Below are positions 33,283-41,347 of a stretch of 41,402 nucleotides of DNA, piece by piece (the stretch's first letter is position 1; each line of letters opens with the position of its first letter). Made by a program: the position numbers and the translations under genes. The notes under the pieces were generated by a model that was not told where the DNA came from, ran no database searches, and saw only the letters and a program-made list of their open reading frames with translations. This stretch comes from JADJLQ01 sp964405735. Lineage in GTDB: Bacteria; Bacteroidota; Bacteroidia; Chitinophagales; Saprospiraceae. The DNA lies in assembly GCA_964405735.1 (NCBI GenBank), contig CAYOPD010000024.1, forward strand, positions 1-41,402. The letters are read 5' to 3'.

Positions 33283-35520
33283 ATGAAACCAGTCCTTACA
33301 CTGTTGCCTTTTTTGTTGTTGTTGGCTTGTTCCAGGCTTGAAAAACCGATGGAGGAATTGCCTGAAACGGTGAGCTACAATGCTCATATCCGGCCGATCA
33401 TCAATCAGAAATGCATCAGTTGCCACGGCGGTGTTCGAAAAAAAGGCGGATTGAGCTTTTTATTTCCAGATGAAATGTTTTTGCCCCTTGAGGACAGCAT
33501 CCCGGCCATTCTCCGGGGGGATGCGGAAAACAGCAAAATCATAGAAAGGGTCCTTCATCACGATCCAGAAGAAAGAATGCCCCAAAAGGCAGACCCGCTT
33601 TCAACTTACGAAATCAACCTGTTGAGAAAATGGGTAGACCAGGGGGCAAAATGGGAAACGCACTGGGCATTCATACCTCCCCAGCACCCAGCCATCCCGG
33701 AGATAACCGATAGGGAAAACATCGGCAATCCAATCGATCATTTTATCCGCGCCAGACTGGAAATCCAGGGACTCCGGCCAAATCCGGCAGCCCAAAAGGA
33801 AGACCTGATTCGCAGGCTAAGTCTTGACCTCACCGGCCTGCCTCCATCCATGGAAGACGTTCAGGCTTTTGTGTCCGGAGCGCTATCCTACGACGATTTG
33901 GTAGATCGGTTGCTTGAGTCCCCCCGTTATGGAGAAAGATGGACTGCCATGTGGCTAGATCTGGCACGTTACGCAGATACGCGGGGTTATGAAAAGGATG
34001 CCCACCGGGACATGTGGAAATACAGGGACTGGCTGATTGATGCCTTCAATGCGGACATGCCCTTCGACAGTTTCACCATCCGTCAACTTGCAGGAGACCT
34101 CCTTCCAGGAGCCAGCCCTTCTGACCGCATTGCCACCGCATTCCACCGAAATACCATGAACAATGATGAAGGCGGTACAGACAATGAAGAATTCCGCATT
34201 GCTGCGGTCATCGACCGTGTAAACACGACTTATGAAGTTTGGCAGGGCGTCACCATGGGCTGTGTCCAGTGCCATAGCCATCCCTACGACCCTATTCTCC
34301 ACAAAGAGTATTATAAATCCTTCGCCCTATTCAACAATACCGCCGATGCCGACAGGGATGATCAGGCTCCTACGATGAAAGTGTATACTCATCTCGATCA
34401 ACCCCGGGCTGATTCCCTGAAAGCATACCTGGCAAGCATCAAAACGGGAAGAAATCAGCCCAGGTTCCTGGAAGACGGAAAGGACCTGAATCAAATGCAG
34501 GCCTACGACCTGCCCATCATGCAGGAACTGCCGGGGTCTCAGAAAAGGACCACCCGGATCTTTGAACGTGGCAATTTTCTTTTAAAGGGAGAAATTGTAA
34601 ATGCCGGGGCTCCCGAAATCCTTCAATCGGGCAAACCCACCGATATCATGAACCGGCTTCAATTTGCCCAATGGCTGGTCTCTCCTTCAAATCCGCTTAC
34701 GGCAAGAGTGATTGTAAACCGGATCTGGGCCCAATTGTTCGACAAAGGCCTGGTAGCCACCCTTGAAGATTTTGGATCGCAGGGCAGCAAACCCAGTCAT
34801 CCTGAATTACTGGACCACCTGGCGATGCGGTTCACCAGGGATATGAACTGGTCCATAAAAAAACTCATCAAGTATATCGTTCGTTCGCACACCTATATGC
34901 AGTCGTCGGTGGTGCGTGAAGACCATCTCCTGAAAGATCCTGCAAACCTTTTACTGGCGCGTGCTCCCCGGCCCAGGCTGAGCGCCGAAGTCATCCGGGA
35001 CCAGGCTCTGGCCGTATCCGGACTTTTATCTGGTAAAATGTACGGGCCCAGTGTAATGCCTTATCAACCGGAAGGGATCTGGAAAACGGTATACAGCAAT
35101 GCAAGATGGATTGAAAGCAAAGGCGAGGACAAATACAGGAGAGCTATTTACACCTATATCCGGCGGACAAGCCCCTACCCTTCCATGATCACTTTTGACG
35201 CCCCCAGCCGGGAGTTTTGTGTCAACCGCAGGATCGCTACCAATACACCCCTCCAGGCCATGGTCACTCTAAATGATCCGGTTTATGTCGAAGCCGCAAA
35301 CCACCTTGCGGCACTGATGGATGCACAACCAGGCAGTTTGGAGGACAAAATCAGTTACGGATTTGAAAAAGCCATCTTTCATAAAATTTCGTCCGAAACC
35401 CTGCATACCTTACAGAAACTTTATAAGGATCCGGCGAATCCAGCCGGGGGGGCTATTCCCCCCATGAGCCTGGTCGCCATGGCTATTCTGAACCTTGACC
35501 AATTTATTACCAAAAGCTGA
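33283..35520 (+). CDS. Lipoprotein cytochrome with PSCyt1, DUF1549 and DUF1553 domains
   Basis: A 745-residue exported protein of the planctomycete-type cytochrome family. The signal peptide ends in a lipobox with Cys16 (LLAC). A cytochrome c-like domain (about 30-125) has the haem motif C44-I-S-C47-H48 and Met99 ('RMP') as possible distal ligand. DUF1549 occupies about 150-355, including 'DLTGLPPS' and 'YGERWTAMWLDLARYADTRGYEKDAHRDMWKYRDW'. It ends at a second CxxCH (C327-V-Q-C330-H331). DUF1553 (about 440-700) has 'PLTARVIVNRIWAQLFDKGLV'. It is first in a three-gene operon, three bases before the DUF1501 gene. The reaction is unknown; an extracytoplasmic redox role is inferred from the haem sites. 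Confidence 0.92.
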   Translation: MKPVLTLLPFLLLLACSRLEKPMEELPETVSYNAHIRPIINQKCISCHGGVRKKGGLSFLFPDEMFLPLEDSIPAILRGDAENSKIIERVLHHDPEERMPQKADPLSTYEINLLRKWVDQGAKWETHWAFIPPQHPAIPEITDRENIGNPIDHFIRARLEIQGLRPNPAAQKEDLIRRLSLDLTGLPPSMEDVQAFVSGALSYDDLVDRLLESPRYGERWTAMWLDLARYADTRGYEKDAHRDMWKYRDWLIDAFNADMPFDSFTIRQLAGDLLPGASPSDRIATAFHRNTMNNDEGGTDNEEFRIAAVIDRVNTTYEVWQGVTMGCVQCHSHPYDPILHKEYYKSFALFNNTADADRDDQAPTMKVYTHLDQPRADSLKAYLASIKTGRNQPRFLEDGKDLNQMQAYDLPIMQELPGSQKRTTRIFERGNFLLKGEIVNAGAPEILQSGKPTDIMNRLQFAQWLVSPSNPLTARVIVNRIWAQLFDKGLVATLEDFGSQGSKPSHPELLDHLAMRFTRDMNWSIKKLIKYIVRSHTYMQSSVVREDHLLKDPANLLLARAPRPRLSAEVIRDQALAVSGLLSGKMYGPSVMPYQPEGIWKTVYSNARWIESKGEDKYRRAIYTYIRRTSPYPSMITFDAPSREFCVNRRIATNTPLQAMVTLNDPVYVEAANHLAALMDAQPGSLEDKISYGFEKAIFHKISSETLHTLQKLYKDPANPAGGAIPPMSLVAMAILNLDQFITKS

Positions 35521-35523
35521 CCG

Positions 35524-36999
35524 ATGAAAGAACCGGCATTATTAAAAGAATTGAGAATACGGCAACTTCAAATGCAGACCCGGCGCCACTTCCTGCAAAA
35601 ATGCACCACTGGGCTGGGGGCCCTTGCGCTGGGATCGCTGACCGGTTGCATGCACAAGGGTGCGCCCGGTCAGGGACAAAATCCTTTCGCTGCTAAAAGC
35701 CCACCCGGTTTTGCCAAAGCCAAACGGGTCATTTATCTCCACATGGCCGGCGCCCCTTCACAACTCGAACTTTTTGATTATAAACCTGAACTGGCAAAAT
35801 TAGATGGTAAACCCTGCCCGGGCTCCTTGCTGGAAGGACGCCGGTTTGCTTTTATCCAAGGTGTGCCAAAAATGCTTGGCCCTCAATACCGGTTTAAACC
35901 CTGTGGCCAGTCCGGCACCTATTTGTCAGAACTGTTGCCTCATTTTGCCAATGTCGTTGATGAGGCCTGTGTGATCAAATCCATGCATACCGATGAATTT
36001 AATCATGCCCCCGCCCAATTGTTTATGCACACCGGGCACGGAAGGCTTGGCAGGCCCAGCATGGGGTCCTGGGTGACCTATGGCCTGGGAACAGAAAACC
36101 AGGACCTTCCGGGTTTCATTGTACTCGTATCCGGTGGCAAAACGCCGGATGCAGGCAAAAGCGTCTGGGGCAGTGGTTTTTTACCTTCAGTTTATCAGGG
36201 GGTACAATGCCGCAGCGACGGTGAACCGGTGCTCTACCTGAATGACCCTGAAGGAATGAACCGGGATCAAAAAGGAAAAATCATTGAAGCCATCAATAAA
36301 ATCAATGAAGAAAGCTACCAGGCATTTGGCGACCCGGAAACCCTGACCCGGATAGAACAATTTGAACTGGCTTACCGGATGCAGGCTTCCGTTCCCGATG
36401 CCATGGATATCACCAAAGAACCCGCCTCCATGCATGCACTCTATGGCACAACGCCGGGTCAGTCCACTTTTGCAAACAATGCGTTGCTGGCCCGCAGGCT
36501 GGCCGAACGGGGCGTGCGTTTTATTCAATTGTTTCATTGGGGCTGGGACGCTCACGGAGCCGGCAGGGATGAAGCCCTCAATATGGGATTCAAAGACCGG
36601 TGCAAAGAAGTTGACCAGGCCATGTCGGCGCTGATCCAGGACCTTAAACAAAGAGGCCTGCTGGATGAAACCCTGGTGGTTTGGGGTGGAGAATTCGGAC
36701 GTACCCCGATGCGGGAAAACAGGGATGGAAAAGTGATGACCTGGATTGGCAGGGACCACCACACCGAATGTTTTTCCATTTGGATGGCCGGAGGGGGCAT
36801 ACGGGGGGGGATGACCTACGGGGAAACCGATGAACTGGGTTATTACGGCATCCAGGACCGTGTCCATGTCAACGATTTGCATGCCACCATGCTCCATAGC
36901 CTGGGCATAGATCATGAAAAACTGACTTATTCTTTCCAGGGAAGGCCTTTTCGGTTGACCGACACGGGCGGAAAAGTATTGGATAAAATATTGGCTTAA
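35524..36999 (+). CDS. DUF1501 family protein, Tat-exported lipoprotein
   Basis: A 491-residue protein with a twin-arginine signal (T19-R20-R21-H-F-L). This is followed by a hydrophobic stretch and a lipobox L-T-G-C42, so it is exported folded and lipid-anchored. The rest is DUF1501, a relative of the alkaline phosphatase/sulfatase superfamily: 'RVIYLHMAGAPSQLELFDYKPEL', 'MHTGHGRLGRPSMGSWVTYGLG', 'WGWDAHGAGRD' and 'VVWGGEFGRTPM..GRDHHTECFSIWMAGGGIRGG' contain the likely metal-binding Asp and His residues. DUF1501 genes typically follow DUF1549/DUF1553 genes. The start at 35524 is three bases after the preceding stop; a Met at residue 17 is an alternative start nearer the Tat motif. Confidence 0.92.
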   Translation: MKEPALLKELRIRQLQMQTRRHFLQKCTTGLGALALGSLTGCMHKGAPGQGQNPFAAKSPPGFAKAKRVIYLHMAGAPSQLELFDYKPELAKLDGKPCPGSLLEGRRFAFIQGVPKMLGPQYRFKPCGQSGTYLSELLPHFANVVDEACVIKSMHTDEFNHAPAQLFMHTGHGRLGRPSMGSWVTYGLGTENQDLPGFIVLVSGGKTPDAGKSVWGSGFLPSVYQGVQCRSDGEPVLYLNDPEGMNRDQKGKIIEAINKINEESYQAFGDPETLTRIEQFELAYRMQASVPDAMDITKEPASMHALYGTTPGQSTFANNALLARRLAERGVRFIQLFHWGWDAHGAGRDEALNMGFKDRCKEVDQAMSALIQDLKQRGLLDETLVVWGGEFGRTPMRENRDGKVMTWIGRDHHTECFSIWMAGGGIRGGMTYGETDELGYYGIQDRVHVNDLHATMLHSLGIDHEKLTYSFQGRPFRLTDTGGKVLDKILA

Positions 37000-37023
37000 C
37001 AACCCCTCAACCTCAATCGACTT

Positions 37024-39120
37024 ATGTTTGAAAAATCATTGCAGATCCTGGGACATTTTCATCCCGTTTTGGTCCACATCCCGATCGGCACCCTGGTTCT
37101 AACTTATATTCTGTACCGCATCAACGGATATAGCAACCGGCGAAACATGCGGCATGCCGTCAGCACGGGCCTTTTTATTTCTTGCGGGGCTGCAATCCTG
37201 GCAGCCTTCTGCGGGCTCTTGCTGGCCAGGCAGGGAGGGTACGACGATGACCTACTATCATGGCATAAATACCTTGGTTTTGCAGTCGTTGGTTTAAGCC
37301 TCATTCTTTGGTATATCCACCAGGACATTTACAAAAGAGACAAAACCTTCACCTCCACGGCATTCCGGTGGCTGTTTAATATTTGTATGCTTGCCCTGGT
37401 CGTCGGCGGCCATCTGGGTGGAAGCCTGACCCATGGAAAAGGTTATTTATTCAAATCCGAAGCGCGTTCGGTTAACAGCCCACCTCTCACACCGGCAACC
37501 CTGAGTCAGCCCGAAATTGGCCAGCAAAAAGTATTCGCAGAAATCATTCAACCCATCCTGAAAGACAAGTGCACGTCTTGCCACAACCCGGATAAAAAGA
37601 AAGGAGATTTAATCCTCACCGATTCCCAGGGCCTTCTGGCGGGCGGTAAAAACGGGCCAGTGGTCAAACTGGGTGATCCCGAGGCTTCGGCGCTTTATAC
37701 CAACCTTCAAAAACCCCTGGAAGACGATACCCACATGCCACCCGACGGCAAGAGGCAACTGACCCAGACTGAAAAAGACCTCATCGCGTGGTGGATAAAA
37801 AACCACACCAGTTTTGATGATAAAGTCTCCGATTATCCGGCCTTTGAAGGCAGGCTGGCCATCATCCCTTCCGGGCCGGGCCAGAACCAGTTTGATTTTG
37901 ATCTGTCCACGATAAACCCCGCAGATCAAAAAATAGTCCGTAAACTGCAAGAAGAGGGTTATAAAATTTATTCCCTGGCTAAGGACATTCCCCTTCTCGA
38001 CGTTTCCCTGGCCTTCAGTAAAAAAATAGATAAAAAAACCATAACCCAATTGAAGCGGATCCAGGGCCAGGTGTACAAGCTTGATCTTTCCAATAGCGGA
38101 CTGACGGATGAAATAGCCGCTGAAATACCCACCCTGCCATATCTGGAAAGCCTTAACCTGGGACATACCGGGATTAGCGATGCCACCCTGGATAACTTTG
38201 ACCGTTTTCCCCGGCTGAAGAAGCTCAATGTGTTCCAGACCAATATCACCGATGCAGGGCTCGAGAGGTTAAAATCCCTGGTTTCCCTTAAACAACTTTA
38301 TCTCTGGAAAACAAAAACAACGGAGGAAGGAATTGGAGCGCTTCAATCCGCGCTGACCGGATTGGAAATTGTTTCGGGAATAAATATGGACACCCTGGTG
38401 AAAATGAAATTGCCCCTGCCCGCCATCCGTACTGAAACCACCCTGTTCAACGACAGCATGGTGGTGGAAATGAGTTCCTTTTTTAAAGATGCGGCATTGC
38501 ATTATACCCTGGATGGTTCTGATCCCGGGGTCCAAAGTCCGAGATACGATCATCCCCTGGTGTTGAAGGAAGGCGCCGATATTAGGCTGATTGCTTATAA
38601 GGACGGATGGGAAGCCAGTGATACGGCATCGCTTCAGATCAGAAAGGCTGGTTTAAAAATCAAGGAGGTGAGCCTGTCCAAGGAACCTGCCAAAAGATAT
38701 CAGGCCGATGGGCCGGGTACCCTGGTCGATCTCAACCTGGGCTCAGATCCCGGAGATGGTAAATGGCTGGCTTATCAGGGAGACGATTTTGTAGCTATCC
38801 TTCAATTGGAAGCGCGGCATTCCGTATCAAAAGTCAGGGTAAACACCATTCAAAATCACGACTTGTGGGTGTTTTATCCTAAAGCCATTGAAGTGGAATT
38901 ATCCGGGGACGGCAAATCCTTTAAACCGGTGGCCAAGACTGGTTATGCTTCACCCCAAAAAAAGGATAAGGGCACGACCAAACTGATTGAAGTTTCTTTC
39001 CCGCCCGCCCAGGCCGCATATGTGAAAATCATTTTGCGCAACCTGGGAAAAAACCCTTCCTGGCATCCCCAGCGGGGCAAGCCCAGTTGGATTTTTTGCG
39101 ATGAAATGATGGTGGAGTGA
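37024..39120 (+). CDS. Multidomain membrane cytochrome: DUF2231, cytochrome c, LRR, chitobiase-like and discoidin-like
   Basis: A 698-residue protein. Residues 5-140 form a DUF2231-like membrane domain with four helices and conserved histidines (H11, H13, H18, H44, H81, H99, H130, H137). Residues 165-265 form a PSCyt1-type cytochrome domain with C183-T-S-C186-H187 and Met238 ('HMPPDGK'). About 345-445 holds leucine-rich repeats. About 470-540 is a chitobiase C-terminal/FN3-associated domain ('LHYTLDGSDP'). About 565-698 looks like a discoidin/F5-8C fold. The C-terminal part should lie outside the cytoplasmic membrane and might bind carbohydrate; the membrane part could pass electrons. It is third in the operon. 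Its stop abuts that of the convergent acyltransferase gene. Confidence 0.85.
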   Translation: MFEKSLQILGHFHPVLVHIPIGTLVLTYILYRINGYSNRRNMRHAVSTGLFISCGAAILAAFCGLLLARQGGYDDDLLSWHKYLGFAVVGLSLILWYIHQDIYKRDKTFTSTAFRWLFNICMLALVVGGHLGGSLTHGKGYLFKSEARSVNSPPLTPATLSQPEIGQQKVFAEIIQPILKDKCTSCHNPDKKKGDLILTDSQGLLAGGKNGPVVKLGDPEASALYTNLQKPLEDDTHMPPDGKRQLTQTEKDLIAWWIKNHTSFDDKVSDYPAFEGRLAIIPSGPGQNQFDFDLSTINPADQKIVRKLQEEGYKIYSLAKDIPLLDVSLAFSKKIDKKTITQLKRIQGQVYKLDLSNSGLTDEIAAEIPTLPYLESLNLGHTGISDATLDNFDRFPRLKKLNVFQTNITDAGLERLKSLVSLKQLYLWKTKTTEEGIGALQSALTGLEIVSGINMDTLVKMKLPLPAIRTETTLFNDSMVVEMSSFFKDAALHYTLDGSDPGVQSPRYDHPLVLKEGADIRLIAYKDGWEASDTASLQIRKAGLKIKEVSLSKEPAKRYQADGPGTLVDLNLGSDPGDGKWLAYQGDDFVAILQLEARHSVSKVRVNTIQNHDLWVFYPKAIEVELSGDGKSFKPVAKTGYASPQKKDKGTTKLIEVSFPPAQAAYVKIILRNLGKNPSWHPQRGKPSWIFCDEMMVE

Positions 39121-39123
39121 TCA
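39118..39123. other. Abutting palindromic stops (TGATCA)
   Basis: TGATCA reads TGA on both strands: the multidomain cytochrome gene ends at 39120 and the acyltransferase at 39121. No spacer and no terminator separate the convergent genes. Confidence 0.95.
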
Positions 39124-40293
39124 AACAGGCAATTCCGGATAAGCCTCCCGAAGGGCCTTGTTCATGGCCTTCTCCCTCAGAAACAGGTAATACAGGTAAC
39201 AAGACCCCGATGCCCAAAGAAGGGCAAGGCTGAGTATACCACTCCATCCGGCGACCCTGAATAAAATAAAAACCAGAAGCAAGTAAATCAGGTACAGAAA
39301 CATGCCTGTTCCTATGAGGACGGAGGCATAAAATTCGATCCTTTTTACCTTGGATTGGGTGAGCCGCAGGGCAAGCAATAACGGGGGATAGTTGATGACT
39401 TTACCCACCAGGGCGGGTATGGCAAATGAGCGTGCATCAGCGCTGTGCCCCGGCTTTACTGAAGCAGGATCAAGGCTTTTATTCAGGCTGGATTTTTCTT
39501 CCACTGCCATGTCATTGATCCGGTCACTGATCCTTTTGTCCTCTGCAAACCGATCGCCTGCCAACTCGACAGCGGGTAAAAATGGCGGACTGGCCAGTGC
39601 CTTGCTGATGCGCCACATTTTTTCTGCAAGCTCCAGGTCTTCGTTTTTTTCCACATGAATGACCAGTGGCTTCATGCTTTGTTCTACGGCCTGGGTCAGT
39701 TCCTGCACTGCCTTGTTGTTGTCTTCTTGGTATCTCCGGTAATAATCTTTAAGTTCGATGGGTTCACCGGTTTCAACAAAAACTTCGCTCCGGAAATCAT
39801 TGGGGTGGGTAAAGTTCACGCCGAGAGGTACCACACAAAGGTCCATGTCCGGATATTTTTCCATAGCTCCAAAGGCGATGCGGGCCAATCCTTTCTGAAT
39901 GGGACGGAGGCGTTTTTCCTGGGTGGTATTTCCTTCCGCGTAGACCACAATGATCTCCTTGTTGTGAAGCCGGTCGTAGCAGGCATTAAAAGTCGCATCG
40001 TTGGACCTCAGGTTTTTGAAGCCGTCCACAAAACGGTAAATGGGAGTCAGGTGCAATTGTTCCAGCAGGGCCACCACGAACCGGTTGATGAAAATATCCC
40101 CGCGAACCAGAAAATGCAGGGATTTTGGGAAATGGGTTGCCAGAAGGCAGGCTTCCAGGAAAGCGGAAGGATGGTTGCTTGCGATCAATACCGGCCGGTC
40201 GAGCGGTATCCTGTCCAGGCGATGCAGATAAATCTTACTAAAAAAAATACGCAGGGTGATCCTGACCAGTGGCCGAATGAGATAATACAACAT
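39121..40293 (-). CDS. Membrane glycerolipid acyltransferase (PlsC-like)
   Basis: A 390-residue protein of the 1-acylglycerol-3-phosphate acyltransferase superfamily, expected to esterify lipid intermediates at the inner membrane. Block I reads N40-H41-P-S-A-F-L-E47-A. The catalytic His is present, but the acidic partner is Glu where related Bacteroidota proteins have 'NHPNSFLDA'. Block III is E120-G121 in 'VVYAEGNTT'. 'VPLGVNFTHPNDFRSEVFVETGEPI' is the usual downstream motif. Two C-terminal membrane helices (about 310-370) form an anchor beyond the core domain. It faces miaA divergently. Confidence 0.9.
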   Translation of the reverse strand: MLYYLIRPLVRITLRIFFSKIYLHRLDRIPLDRPVLIASNHPSAFLEACLLATHFPKSLHFLVRGDIFINRFVVALLEQLHLTPIYRFVDGFKNLRSNDATFNACYDRLHNKEIIVVYAEGNTTQEKRLRPIQKGLARIAFGAMEKYPDMDLCVVPLGVNFTHPNDFRSEVFVETGEPIELKDYYRRYQEDNNKAVQELTQAVEQSMKPLVIHVEKNEDLELAEKMWRISKALASPPFLPAVELAGDRFAEDKRISDRINDMAVEEKSSLNKSLDPASVKPGHSADARSFAIPALVGKVINYPPLLLALRLTQSKVKRIEFYASVLIGTGMFLYLIYLLLVFILFRVAGWSGILSLALLWASGSCYLYYLFLREKAMNKALREAYPELPV

Positions 40294-40314
40294 GGGGTTT
40301 GGCTACAAAGCGAC

Positions 40315-40322
40315 CAAAAATA
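40315..40322 (-). promoter_or_regulatory. Predicted -7 element of the acyltransferase gene
   Basis: TATTTTTG on the minus strand matches TAnnTTTG, with the ATG at 40293 about 21 bases downstream. It lies in the 37-base divergent gap shared with miaA, so the two promoters must overlap or interfere. Confidence 0.45.
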
Positions 40323-40330
40323 TTACTTTC

Positions 40331-41257
40331 ATGCAAATATCGCGAGATCTTTTGAACAGGAAGTACCTTATTGTCATCGCGGGGCCCACCGCTTCCGGCA
40401 AATCCAAACTTGCAGTTGACCTGGCCCTCCATTACCAATGTGAGATCGTATCCGCCGACAGCCGCCAGGTGTACCGGGAGTTAATCATAGGAGTCGACAA
40501 ACCCACCCCCCGCCAACTGGCTGCCGTGCCCCACCATTTAATCGGCCAGGTTTCCATTCACGATGCCTACAATGCCGGCATCTATGAACAGGAAGCCCTG
40601 AAAGCCCTGGATGAGATGTTTACGCGCGGTGACATTGCCATTCTTGCGGGAGGCACCGGATTGTACATCAATGCAGTGCTTGAAGGATTTGATGTTTTTC
40701 CCGAGATCAGTGCCGCCATCACCAACCGGCTTCAAAATTTGCTGGAAGAACAGGGGCCGGAGGCATTGCAAAAAGAACTAAAACAAAAAGACCCGGATTA
40801 TTATGCCCGGGTGGATATCCACAACCCGCGCCGGTTGATCCGCGCCCTGGCAGTGATTGAAAGCGCCGGCCTCCCCTACTCCCAGCTCCGGCAACAACGG
40901 AAAAAAACCAGGGCATTCATTCCCATTCCATTCTTGCTGTCCGCTGAGAGAAAAAAGATTTACAACAGGATCAATCAAAGAGTGGATGAAATGGTAAACC
41001 AGGGATTGAAAGAAGAAGCGCTGGCCCTTTACCCTTTCCGCCATCTCAACAGCCTTCAAACCGTGGGATACCAGGAATGGTTCGACCATTTCGATGGCAA
41101 ACTGACCGAAGCCGAAGCCATCGATAAAATCAAACAGCACACGAGAAATTATGCCAAAAGACAATGGACCTGGTTTCGCCGCACCGGCTGGCCCGAATTC
41201 AGGGCTGAAGAATCAGGAAAAATCATCTCCTACCTCGACTCTATGATCAATAAGTAG
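40331..41257 (+). CDS. miaA: tRNA dimethylallyltransferase
   Basis: A 308-residue enzyme that puts a dimethylallyl group on A37 of tRNAs reading UNN codons. The P-loop is GPTASGKS (18-25). 'IVSADSRQVYREL' contains the catalytic Asp, and 'DKPTPRQLAAVPHHLIG' and 'AGGTGLYINAVLEG' are family motifs. 'QTVGYQEWFDHFDG' and 'TRNYAKRQWTWFRR' form the tRNA-binding C-terminal part. The ATG at 40331 is chosen; an ATG 13 codons upstream would run into the acyltransferase 5' end and adds unconserved residues. A heptad array starts immediately after its TAG. Confidence 0.96.
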   Translation: MQISRDLLNRKYLIVIAGPTASGKSKLAVDLALHYQCEIVSADSRQVYRELIIGVDKPTPRQLAAVPHHLIGQVSIHDAYNAGIYEQEALKALDEMFTRGDIAILAGGTGLYINAVLEGFDVFPEISAAITNRLQNLLEEQGPEALQKELKQKDPDYYARVDIHNPRRLIRALAVIESAGLPYSQLRQQRKKTRAFIPIPFLLSAERKKIYNRINQRVDEMVNQGLKEEALALYPFRHLNSLQTVGYQEWFDHFDGKLTEAEAIDKIKQHTRNYAKRQWTWFRRTGWPEFRAEESGKIISYLDSMINK

Positions 41258-41347
41258 CCCCTCCCGCCTCCCACCTCTATCCTCTATCCTCTATCCTCTA
41301 TCCTCTATCCTCTATTCTCTCTCCTCTCTCCTCTCCCCTCTCTCCTC
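41258..41347. repeat. Heptad array (TATCCTC/TCTCCTC) at the miaA stop codon
   Basis: About 13 units of 7 bases, nearly all ending CTC. Two CCNCCTC units (41264-41277), five exact TATCCTC copies (41278-41312), one TATTCTC, then TCTCCTC-type units to 41347. The TAG stop of miaA touches the left end. The right part, 41315-41349, is an uninterrupted 35-base pyrimidine run. The remaining sequence to the window end (41348-41402) holds no supported gene. An open minus-strand frame of nine codons ending in TAA at 41372-41374 might be the tail of a gene lying outside the window. Confidence 0.9.

Noticed and set aside
36187..37002. 271-codon minus-strand open frame opposite the DUF1501 gene
   Set aside because: It is a shadow of a conserved gene with no promoter or family signature of its own.
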